From: Oligoflexia bacterium | GTDB taxonomy: Bacteria; Bdellovibrionota; Bdellovibrionia; Bdellovibrionales; UBA1609 | Direction of reading: 5' to 3' | Length of the DNA stretch: 7,987 bases | NCBI GenBank assembly: GCA_026914095.1 | Contig: JAPPIY010000039.1 | Span: 1-7,987 of the forward strand | Part shown: piece after piece, positions 1 to 5,432 of the stretch | Layout of the letters: each line of letters begins with the position of its first letter | Position numbering within the stretch: position 1 is the stretch's first letter | Translations under genes and position numbers: made by a program | The notes under the pieces: model-generated | What the model was told of the DNA's origin: nothing | What the model saw: the letters and a program-made list of their open reading frames with translations, nothing else | The model's database searches: none

Positions 1-1
1 C

Positions 2-202
2 ATAGCTGTTAAATTAAAGCCGCATATCAGAAAATGGACAATAAAACACGCAACAGCCAATGGATTGTCTTCCAGCAAGCCTTTATGTTTTTCTGACAGT
101 GTTGTTTGCCGAGGTAAAAACAGAAGAGTGGAGTTTCGCGCGCAAATTGAAAGTGAAAATGTTTTAGATAGAATAAATAAAAATTTGATCAAAATGCAGT
201 AG
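2..202 (+). CDS. OmpA-family protein, C-terminal fragment (5' end outside window)
   Basis: An open frame enters from the left edge and gives 66 residues before a TAG stop at 200-202. The segment ends with KNRRVEFRAQIE, which matches the NRRVE/F signature closing the OmpA-like peptidoglycan-binding domain (OmpA/Pal/MotB C-terminal fold). In that family the Arg pair lies near the peptidoglycan-contacting surface. Two cysteines flank the loop just before it (KPLCFSDSVVC), a likely disulfide in a periplasmic protein. After the NRRVEF strand only a charged tail remains (ESENVLDRINKNLIKMQ). By family knowledge the protein would anchor the outer membrane or a motor/envelope complex to peptidoglycan, but the N-terminal part that would distinguish these roles is missing. 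The assignment rests on a short segment and is moderately sure. Confidence 0.6.
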   Translation: MAVKLKPHIRKWTIKHATANGLSSSKPLCFSDSVVCRGKNRRVEFRAQIESENVLDRINKNLIKMQ

Positions 203-251
203 AAACAAGCTCCTTACTAATTTTCACTCATTTTTTAACGGAAAATGGGAT

Positions 252-378
252 AAAATTTAAAGCGCTGTAAATACTTGCTATAAAAAACTGGAAAAAATTT
301 AAAGCGCTGTAAATACTTGCTATAAAAAACTGGAAAAAATTTAAAGCATTATAAATACTTACTATAAAAAAACTGGAA
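252..378. repeat. Three tandem copies of a 42-bp repeat, each with an 18-bp palindrome
   Basis: Copies lie at 252-293, 294-335 and 336-378. The first two are identical; the third carries several substitutions and one extra A. A partial fourth start (ggaaaaaattgaaaaa) follows. Copies 1 and 2 contain the dyad ATTTAAAGCGCTGTAAAT (255-272 and 297-314), symmetric at 16 of 18 positions as ATTTA-n-AGCGCT-n-TAAAT. Copy 3 keeps only the outer ATTTA/TAAAT arms. The 42-bp period equals about four helical turns, so dyads would face the same side of the DNA. Spacing, symmetry and location upstream of a gene suggest a multi-site operator; the regulator is unknown. Confidence 0.85.
256..368 (+). promoter_or_regulatory. 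Three promoter-like units, one per 42-bp repeat
   Basis: Each repeat holds TTTAAA followed, after exactly 17 bp, by TATAAA: 256-261/279-284, 298-303/321-326 and 340-345/363-368. In copies 1 and 2 the -10 box is preceded by TGC, giving an extended -10 (TGnTATAAA); copy 3 has lost the TG. The palindrome overlaps the -35 box and spacer in each unit, so a bound repressor would block polymerase. Transcripts from the third unit would have a leader of roughly 35-40 nt. AT-rich sequence produces such matches by chance, so this is plausible rather than proven. Confidence 0.4.
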
Positions 379-402
379 AAAATTGAAAAAGTTTTTTATA
401 AT
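374..402 (+). promoter_or_regulatory. Candidate sigma70-type promoter directly before the methyltransferase start
   Basis: TGGAAA (374-379), a 17-bp spacer and a perfect TATAAT (397-402). The -10 box ends 9 nt before the ATG at 412, so transcription would begin within a few bases of the start codon, giving a leaderless or nearly leaderless mRNA. The only purine-rich stretch before the ATG (AAAGG, 405-409) is 2 nt away, too close for a normal Shine-Dalgarno interaction. Confidence 0.45.
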
Positions 403-411
403 CTAAAGGCT

Positions 412-1236
412 ATGCTTCCTTTATCACAAACTTCAGCCTTAGTTTTAATTTGTGACAGTATCAGCTATCAAAGTCATAAATCCAAAGAGTTTTTATCTCA
501 TTTAGATTTATCTGCGGGTCAAAAGATGTATGACAAAGTCCAGCATCTGAAACCCCATTTAGACGAAATTATACCAAATAGAAAGTTCATCATACACAAT
601 TACATAAGAAAAATAATGAAGGCGGGGGAAACTCAAATTCTCACTTTGGCTTGCGGCTGGGATCCTATGTTAGTTAAACTGCATGAAGAGTTTCCCGATA
701 ACTCTTTTTTTGGTGTAGATAGCGAGTCCATAGAGCTTCAACAAAGTCTAGTTCAAAAAATCATGCCTCACTCCCGCATTTTTTATATCAATGAGGATAT
801 AAGCTCTATTGACAAATTGATGGCTAAACTTAAACAAAACAATTGGTCATCAGATAAACCCACTTGCTTTATAGTAGAAGGCATTAGTTACTATATTTTT
901 CCCGATCTTTTTTGGAATAGTTTAAAGGCTTTAAAAGAGAGCATAAATGCGGAATGTTTTATTTGCGGAGATTTTTTAGTGGATTGGGATCAACAGGAAG
1001 TCTCTGCTCTTACTAAAAAGATTGGCTTGGGTATTTTTGAAATGATTAAAGAAACCTGCCGGCATGATTATTACAATTACACAAAAGATCATTTTACAGA
1101 AAATCTAAAAAATTTATCCTTTCATAAAATTGAGCTTCGGACACAAGATGAAATGCAAAAAGAGCGGACAGGAAAATCAGATCCTTGGAAAAAAGGAGAA
1201 GGGCATATTTACTCCTTTTCAGCTGAATCGGCTTAA
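412..1236 (+). CDS. LCM/PPM-family class I SAM-dependent methyltransferase
   Basis: 274 residues, resembling the leucine carboxyl methyltransferase family (PF04072 type; includes many bacterial O-methyltransferases of unknown substrate). The N-terminus LSQTSALVL corresponds to the TA-x-x-A start typical of the family, which supports the ATG at 412. Motif I is ILTLACGWDP (residues 76-85), equivalent to the vLGAGLDtR SAM loop; GVD (101-103) is the acidic end of strand 2 that holds the ribose hydroxyls; FIVEGISYYI (153-162) matches the family's EGvlmYL motif. The C-terminal third is divergent. No signal peptide or membrane segment is seen, so the protein should be cytoplasmic. It stands alone, convergent with the permease gene, so context does not reveal the substrate. 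The family call is good; the reaction beyond methyl transfer is unknown. Confidence 0.8.
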   Translation: MLPLSQTSALVLICDSISYQSHKSKEFLSHLDLSAGQKMYDKVQHLKPHLDEIIPNRKFIIHNYIRKIMKAGETQILTLACGWDPMLVKLHEEFPDNSFFGVDSESIELQQSLVQKIMPHSRIFYINEDISSIDKLMAKLKQNNWSSDKPTCFIVEGISYYIFPDLFWNSLKALKESINAECFICGDFLVDWDQQEVSALTKKIGLGIFEMIKETCRHDYYNYTKDHFTENLKNLSFHKIELRTQDEMQKERTGKSDPWKKGEGHIYSFSAESA

Positions 1237-1256
1237 AATTTAATAATATCTCTTAA

Positions 1257-1309
1257 TTTATGCCAATTCTGTTTGCTACGGGCTTAGGCTCAAATGGGAT
1301 TGGTATAAA
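1257..1309 (+). repeat. Compact inverted-repeat hairpin between convergent genes (minimal copy of the TATACYGATC element)
   Basis: Left arm 1257-1275 and right arm 1291-1309 pair over 19 positions around a 15-nt loop. In plus-strand RNA every position pairs, four of them as G-U wobbles (1262/1304, 1268/1298, 1270/1296, 1271/1295); on the minus strand these become A-C mismatches. The arms resemble the ends of the elements at 3305-3625 and 5133-5250 (TATGCCAATTCTGTTTG; CAAATGGGATTGGTATAA). It lies 20 bp after the methyltransferase stop and 3 bp beyond the permease stop, so it may protect or end the transcripts. No T-tract follows on either strand, so it is not a canonical intrinsic terminator. 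Confidence 0.7.
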
Positions 1310-1312
1310 AAG

Positions 1313-3157
1313 CTAATGAACGCTTGTGATAGAAACTTCCAATTCTTTGCAAACTTCTTCTTTTAGCTCATAAGTATGAATGGGATCATGCCCCACGCCA
1401 AAAAAGACTTCGTTAAAAGAAATTGTTTTTTTAAGGGTGTTTAAACCCTCTAATAAACTTCCTGGCAGGATTTTAACCGTCAAAATCACATCATATTTTA
1501 TAATAGGGGCTATTTGCTGTGACACCACTCTTTGCAACAGCTCATAAAAAATTTCACTATTGTCTAAATCCTCCCCTTCAGCATAAAATAATATCAACTC
1601 AAAAGGCTGTCCCTTTTGCGTTCTTCTAATTCGGCTCAGAGTATTCATAATCAATCGTCTGGTTTTAGAGGACCCTACACATAAAACATATTGTGGAAGA
1701 TTTTCTTTTAAATCAGACATGGATTGACTGGCGTATTTTCCAAGCCCTAATCTCAAATCACTGTGAGTCATTAAGCGTTTTTCCAAAACAGTCCAACGGT
1801 AGTAAGCCATTAACAGAGCCGTTAAAGATAGTAAAAAGGTGAGCATAAACAACACTTCTGAGTTAGAGTTAGAAAGAAGTATGAGAAAAGCAAAACCTAA
1901 CACAAATGCAGTTAAAAGGGCAGGAAGAGAAAATATCTTCCCTTTATAAGTGATATAGCGCTTTGATAAATACTGTTGAGGGGTTGATTTTTTAAACCCT
2001 CTGTTTCTCATCAATAAAGCCCCGCAAGCGAAGCTCACCATGACGCCTAAAAAGGCGATTCCATAAACTTGCGCTCCTATTTCCACTTCACCGGCTATAA
2101 AAGCTGACATACCCATTGTTATAATTACAAATGGCAAAATGATATAAGGATAACCTTCCATAGAGGGGTATTTATGTAAAATTCTTTTTAAAAAAACTTG
2201 CGGGAGATTTCCATTTTTTGACATAGTTGCCGCTAAACCAATAAAGCCCACAAGAGAGGTGTTAGTTGCCGCAAATAAGGTGAAAGAGGCGTTGATAACC
2301 AAGAGAGTCTTTAATGGATTCCCTCCAATTTTATAAGTCAAACCTGATAAAAGGTGATTCAAATTGTCATCAACTTCAGTTGGGGTTAAAAGAGCTAAGC
2401 AAACAAAAGAAATTAATGGAGCTGTAAAAGAAACAGCCAAAATAACTGTTCGGTAAAGTTTTTCCAAAGTTTTTATTTGAGGCCGTTTGAGAGATTCAAT
2501 AATCTGGGCCGCCGACTCAAAGCCGGTAATGCCCAAAAAAGCCGCTGCAAAACCATAAGCTAGTAAAGGCCATGTAATTTTTTTATCTGTTGGAAAAACA
2601 GTAAAGAATTTAGACAGATTTAACTCTTGAAAATGAAATATCATATAAATTAAAGACCACACTCCAATCACAAATAAAAAAACGAAGTGAAAAGAGGCTA
2701 TTCCTGTCACAATTTTGGCAGGCTCTTTGATCCCTTTTATGTTTAAAAAACCGAAAAATAAAATAGGGATAAAAGAAATTAAAACCACTGTGGTTAAGGA
2801 GATATCAGAGCCAAAAAGCGAGCATATATAATAACTTCCAGATAAGGAGCTGACAGCCGCTGTTGCCAAATAAGAAACAAAAGTTAGAGCGCCAGCCACC
2901 ACAGCCACTCGTCTCCCCAAAGTTCTTAAAATCATAGAGTAAGCTCCTCCATTTCGGGGAGACATAGCTAAACCCTCTTCATAAGTCTTTTTAAAAATCC
3001 ACATAGCCAAACAAGTGATCAAGACAAACAAGGGAGCTAAATAGCCGACAATCGGAAATAAAATTCCTGTGCTGTAAAAAACAGAGGTGCCAATATCAGC
3101 CCCTACTATTCCCGCAGAAATAAACCAATTGAGATATGTTTTGTTTTCTGACTCCAT
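1313..3157 (-). CDS. APC-superfamily permease with C-terminal soluble domain (amino acid or K+ transporter)
   Basis: 614 residues. Residues about 10-455 contain some 12 hydrophobic segments; residues about 488-614 form a soluble alpha/beta domain beginning YVLCVGSS, resembling a universal-stress-protein-like fold. Visible APC landmarks are the broken first helix with GADIGTSVFY (19-28), the GGAY motif (70-73), GFESA in helix 6 (212-216) and AATNTS in helix 8 (296-301). GDIGTSxxY is also the signature of Kup potassium transporters, and the size and layout resemble the KimA group of APC potassium importers, so potassium as well as amino acids is a possible substrate. The protein belongs in the inner membrane. 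The ATG has no Shine-Dalgarno sequence; a TTGACA box lies about 60 bp upstream. The stop is TAG. Transporter superfamily is sure; substrate is not. Confidence 0.85.
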   Translation of the reverse strand: MESENKTYLNWFISAGIVGADIGTSVFYSTGILFPIVGYLAPLFVLITCLAMWIFKKTYEEGLAMSPRNGGAYSMILRTLGRRVAVVAGALTFVSYLATAAVSSLSGSYYICSLFGSDISLTTVVLISFIPILFFGFLNIKGIKEPAKIVTGIASFHFVFLFVIGVWSLIYMIFHFQELNLSKFFTVFPTDKKITWPLLAYGFAAAFLGITGFESAAQIIESLKRPQIKTLEKLYRTVILAVSFTAPLISFVCLALLTPTEVDDNLNHLLSGLTYKIGGNPLKTLLVINASFTLFAATNTSLVGFIGLAATMSKNGNLPQVFLKRILHKYPSMEGYPYIILPFVIITMGMSAFIAGEVEIGAQVYGIAFLGVMVSFACGALLMRNRGFKKSTPQQYLSKRYITYKGKIFSLPALLTAFVLGFAFLILLSNSNSEVLFMLTFLLSLTALLMAYYRWTVLEKRLMTHSDLRLGLGKYASQSMSDLKENLPQYVLCVGSSKTRRLIMNTLSRIRRTQKGQPFELILFYAEGEDLDNSEIFYELLQRVVSQQIAPIIKYDVILTVKILPGSLLEGLNTLKKTISFNEVFFGVGHDPIHTYELKEEVCKELEVSITSVH

Positions 3158-3193
3158 AGACGCCCAATAAAACCAGTTTTAACTTAATGATTC

Positions 3194-3221
3194 TCTATCC
3201 ATTGTCGGCTGATTTTGTCAA
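3194..3221 (-). promoter_or_regulatory. Candidate promoter for the permease gene
   Basis: On the minus strand a perfect TTGACA (plus positions 3216-3221) is followed after 16 bp by GATAGA (3194-3199), a poor -10 match. It lies between the probable terminator of the preceding gene and the permease ATG, the expected place for a separate promoter, and would leave a leader of about 30 nt. The -35 is convincing, the -10 is not. Confidence 0.35.
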
Positions 3222-3237
3222 TCCTTTATGCGGACTA

Positions 3238-3285
3238 AAAAAACCAGCTTTTTCAGTCTCTCTGCATTTCTGTAAGCTGTTTTTT
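3238..3285 (-). terminator. Probable intrinsic terminator downstream of pepP (bidirectional shape)
   Basis: The plus strand reads an A-run with CCAGCTT and CAG (3238-3256), then CTGTAAGCTG followed by six T (3270-3285); the arms are complementary with one bulge and a short internal mismatch. Read on the minus strand the hairpin AACAGCTT...AAGCTGGTT is followed by a run of T, which fits termination of pepP transcripts after they have crossed the inverted-repeat element and before the permease promoter. The shape could work in both directions. Confidence 0.5.
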
Positions 3286-3304
3286 AGTTTCAAAAATTTC
3301 TAAA

Positions 3305-3625
3305 TATACCGATCTTGTTTGAACTTTCGGGAATTATAGACTTGATTTCGCTTTATTCTCTTTACTTGCTTGTTTTTTATCAGCTTTTTACATTTCTTTT
3401 CAGTGTAACTTTATCTTTTTATTTTTTCTGGGTCATACAGTCTGAAACTCCTTGTATTTCCTTAGTTTAAAAGCTTTTTATGCGAAATTAAATATATGAT
3501 TCCTGAACTTTCAAGGGCTTAACTAACTTCTGCTCCCTGCCCCCGTTTCCACGGAGGCAGGTTTTCGCGAGGGCAAGCTTTGCAGGAGTGACAAAAGGGA
3601 GGAAAACTCAAACAAGATCCGTATA
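3305..3625 (-). mobile_element. MITE-like element, 321 bp, with 18-bp terminal inverted repeats
   Basis: TATACCGATCTTGTTTGA (3305-3322) and the complement of 3608-3625 match at 17 of 18 positions. No open frame of meaningful length lies inside. The right part, read on the minus strand, carries the GC-rich core shared with the other copies: TGCAAAGCTTGCCCTCGCG, then a strong hairpin (3536-3546 with 3551-3561, loop GGAA on the minus strand). The left 200 bp is T-rich without recognisable content. Both ends begin with TATA, compatible with a TA target duplication as in IS630/Tc1-type MITEs. It ends 16 bp from the pepP stop and is therefore transcribed as part of the pepP 3' region. The inverted repeat is certain; mobility is inferred. 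Confidence 0.65.
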
Positions 3626-3641
3626 AAAATGATTCCTTGTT

Positions 3642-4886
3642 TTAAGAGCAAAGCTCTTCAATCTCTTCCACTTCTTTTGGAAGTTTTTTTGTCAAGTTTT
3701 TTTGTCCGGTTTGAGTGACTAATATGTCATCTTCTATTCTTAATCCTACAGCTCTTAAATCCTCAGGAGCTTGTTTGTCTGCCCGATGGATGTAAATACC
3801 AGGCTCAATAGTTAAAACCATGCCGTTTTTTAACACGCCAGACTCTCCTTTTTTAAAGGTGACATCATGAACATCTAAACCTAATAAATGCCCAACAGAA
3901 TGGGGACAGTATTTTCTATGGCTTGTTAATTTTAAATTCTTTTTTAAAGAGCCTTTTAATAGGCCAAACTCCAGTAAAATTTGAGTGATTCCCTCATTCA
4001 TTTTTTGATTGACGCTTTTTAAAGTCACCTCAGGTTTAACCTCTTTAATTAACTGCTTTTGCAATTTCAGCAAGGCTGTGTAAAGCTTTTTTTGATTTTT
4101 AGAAAATCGGCCGCTGACAGGATACACCCTTGAAATATCAGAGCTGTAATAGCCATATTCCGCCCCCGCATCCACTAATAACAGCTCTCCTTTTTTACAG
4201 ATAGAATGGTTTTTTACATAGTGCAACACAGTTGCATTTGCGCCACAGGCAAATATCCCCTGATAAGCCTCTCTATCTGATCCCTGCTCCATAATAGATT
4301 GAATAAAAACGCCATGCAAAGCCCTTTCACTGGTGTTTGGCCTTAAGGCTTTAGCGACTTGCTTATGGGCTTGAATAGAGCAGGAGCAAGCCTTTTGAAT
4401 GGATGAAATTTCTTCTCTCTCCTTAATTCTTCTAAAATTTTTAAGGAAATGAAAGGCTGACTCCTTCTTTTTAAACTTAAAAGCTCTCATTTTTTTGTCA
4501 AACAGACTGTTGCTGTTTGAATCATAAAAAACTTTTGACACTCCTCTTAGTTTTTTTGGCAGAGCTTCATCCAGTTGAGAAAGAGAGTAGACCTCATCTA
4601 TCCCATATTTTTTTTGCGCTTCTTTTACGGTATATAAAGGCCCATCCCAAATTTCTTTCAGAGGGTTTTTATCTTGAATAAATAGAACAGACCGAGCGGA
4701 GGGAAACAGCAAAAATAAAGATTCAGCCTGTTCAAAACCTGTCAGATAGTAAAAATTGCTCTCCTGTCGGTAAGGGTAGGAAACATCCACCTGCCTAAAA
4801 AACTGGGGAAGACTGGATAAAACCAACACGCTGGACTTAGGCAAAGACCGAGCCATTTGTTTTCTTTTATATTTCCGCCATTTCAT
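3642..4886 (-). CDS. pepP: Xaa-Pro aminopeptidase (aminopeptidase P, M24 family)
   Basis: With the start chosen here (ATG, plus 4884-4886) the protein has 414 residues, usual for the family. It removes N-terminal residues preceding proline using a two-metal centre in the cytoplasm. The N-terminal AMP_N domain shows RQVDVSYPYRQESNFYYLTG (residues 31-50). The M24 pita-bread domain keeps all five metal ligands: Asp239 (VDAGAEY), Asp250 (SSDISR), His333 (HSVGHLLGLDVHD), Glu361 (TIEPGIYI) and Glu385 (GLRIEDD). The frame stays open to an ATG at 4979, but the extra 31 residues are encoded by an A-rich stretch with no family resemblance, and that ATG touches the end of a repeat element. MKWRKYKRKQMARSLPKSS matches the usual N-terminal start. 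No Shine-Dalgarno sequence precedes either start. A single gene with its own terminator. Confidence 0.92.
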   Translation of the reverse strand: MKWRKYKRKQMARSLPKSSVLVLSSLPQFFRQVDVSYPYRQESNFYYLTGFEQAESLFLLFPSARSVLFIQDKNPLKEIWDGPLYTVKEAQKKYGIDEVYSLSQLDEALPKKLRGVSKVFYDSNSNSLFDKKMRAFKFKKKESAFHFLKNFRRIKEREEISSIQKACSCSIQAHKQVAKALRPNTSERALHGVFIQSIMEQGSDREAYQGIFACGANATVLHYVKNHSICKKGELLLVDAGAEYGYYSSDISRVYPVSGRFSKNQKKLYTALLKLQKQLIKEVKPEVTLKSVNQKMNEGITQILLEFGLLKGSLKKNLKLTSHRKYCPHSVGHLLGLDVHDVTFKKGESGVLKNGMVLTIEPGIYIHRADKQAPEDLRAVGLRIEDDILVTQTGQKNLTKKLPKEVEEIEELCS

Positions 4887-4894
4887 ACAAAAGA

Positions 4895-4922
4895 ATACTA
4901 TTTTTTTTTTAAATAAATTCAA
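4895..4922 (-). promoter_or_regulatory. Candidate promoter for pepP
   Basis: Minus strand: TTGAAT (plus 4917-4922), 16-bp spacer consisting largely of a 10-A run, then TAGTAT (4895-4900). The -10 box ends 8 nt before the chosen ATG, predicting a leaderless transcript and arguing against the longer ORF starting at 4979. Each hexamer matches consensus at four positions. Confidence 0.35.
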
Positions 4923-4979
4923 TATAAAATTTCTTACAAAGCTTTTTTTATAAAAACCCTCATTTTTTGGGATTATCAT

Positions 4980-5098
4980 AGTGATCAGGTTTGATTTTTC
5001 CGGTTTTTAGTGAGAAATTCCCGCCCCTGTCCCCGCTTACGCGAGGACAAGCTTACACAGGAAGGACGGTCAGACCGGAAAACCTAAACAGGATTAAG
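4980..5098 (-). mobile_element. MITE-like element copy, about 119 bp, decayed ends
   Basis: The plus strand begins with TGATCAGGTTTGATTTTTCC and ends with CCTAAACAGGATT, imperfect inverted repeats related to the TATACYGATCCTGTTTGA ends elsewhere. A subterminal pair is perfect over 9 bp: TTTTCCGGT (4996-5004) with ACCGGAAAA (5074-5082). Read on the minus strand the core is TGTAAGCTTG, then the hairpin GTCCTCGC-GTAA-GCGGGGAC (5029-5048), then GGGCGGGAAT. This aligns closely with the copy at 5133-5250, which lies in the opposite orientation 35 bp away. The left end sits at the upstream, unlikely ATG (4979) of the pepP frame. Confidence 0.6.
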
Positions 5099-5132
5099 AT
5101 GCTTAAAACTGTCAATAAGCTATGAAAGCCTT

Positions 5133-5250
5133 TTATACTGATCCAGCTTGAATTTTTATCCTAACTGTCATTCCCGTGAAAGCATGCCCTCGCGAAAGCG
5201 GGGGCGGGAATCTGTAAAAAAGCTTTAAATTTCAAATAGGATCGGTATAA
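5133..5250 (+). mobile_element. MITE-like element copy, 118 bp, plus orientation
   Basis: Ends TATACTGATCCAGCTTGA (5134-5151) and the complement of 5232-5249 (TATACCGATCCTATTTGA), 14 of 18 matching, extended by one T/A pair at 5133/5250. The core has an outer stem ATTCCCG (5170-5176) with CGGGAAT (5205-5211) and an inner stem CCCTCGC (5187-5193) with GCGGGGG (5198-5204) closed by a GAAA loop; the unpaired left side is TGAAAGCATG (5177-5186). It lies in the divergent region between pepP and the pilin gene, about 180 bp before the pilin ATG. No coding capacity. It is the best-preserved short copy here. Confidence 0.7.
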
Positions 5251-5432
5251 TAACCACGAGGAATTTAGTATTTTTTATAAGACATGTAAAGCGCCATGAG
5301 CTTTATAAAAATACTATAAACTTGAAGCTTATCTTTATTTTAAAATTTATTTATGTGGTATAAGTGTTTAATTTTCAAAAAAACTCTAAAAAAGATAGCT
5401 TTTTCAACTTTTTGTAATTATAGTTTCATAAG
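5251..5432. other. Leader/upstream region of the pilin gene
   Basis: Very AT-rich (11 G/C in the 60 bases 5341-5400) and without a gene. It contains an inverted repeat, AGTATTTTTTATAA (5267-5280) with TTTATAAAAATACT (5302-5315), pairing with one bulged T. A competing inner pair is TAAAGC (5287-5292) with GCTTTA (5300-5305). A second small hairpin is AAAAAG (5389-5394) with CTTTTT (5399-5404). These could be regulatory dyads for the pilin gene, but no known operator is recognised. Confidence 0.5.
5356..5364 (+). promoter_or_regulatory. Possible extended -10 promoter for the pilin gene
   Basis: TGGTATAAG fits TGnTATAAT at all but the last base, but no -35 box is visible at the usual distance. 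It would give a leader of about 60 nt. An alternative is TATAGT at 5419-5424, which ends 8 nt before the ATG and would make the mRNA leaderless; it too lacks a clear -35. I cannot choose between them. No Shine-Dalgarno sequence precedes the ATG at 5433. Confidence 0.3.

Larger units (their letters stand above)
203..411. other. AT-rich intergenic region upstream of the methyltransferase gene
   Basis: No gene is visible here. A weak hairpin (CATTTT at 229-234 with AAAATG at 242-247) lies just after the OmpA-like stop and could contribute to 3' end formation, but it has no T-tract. The remainder is the 42-bp tandem repeat array and the promoter-like sequences described separately. Confidence 0.6.

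Noticed and set aside
252..378. CRISPR array
   Set aside because: The 42-bp units are directly contiguous with no variable spacers.
4887..4979. 31-residue N-terminal extension of PepP from the ATG at 4979
   Set aside because: No family resemblance, A-rich composition, contact with the repeat element end, and a promoter-like sequence inside it.
5355..5370. Sigma54-type promoter before the pilin gene
   Set aside because: TGGTATAAGTGTTTA has GG but lacks the essential GC of the -12 element and the conserved TTGC.
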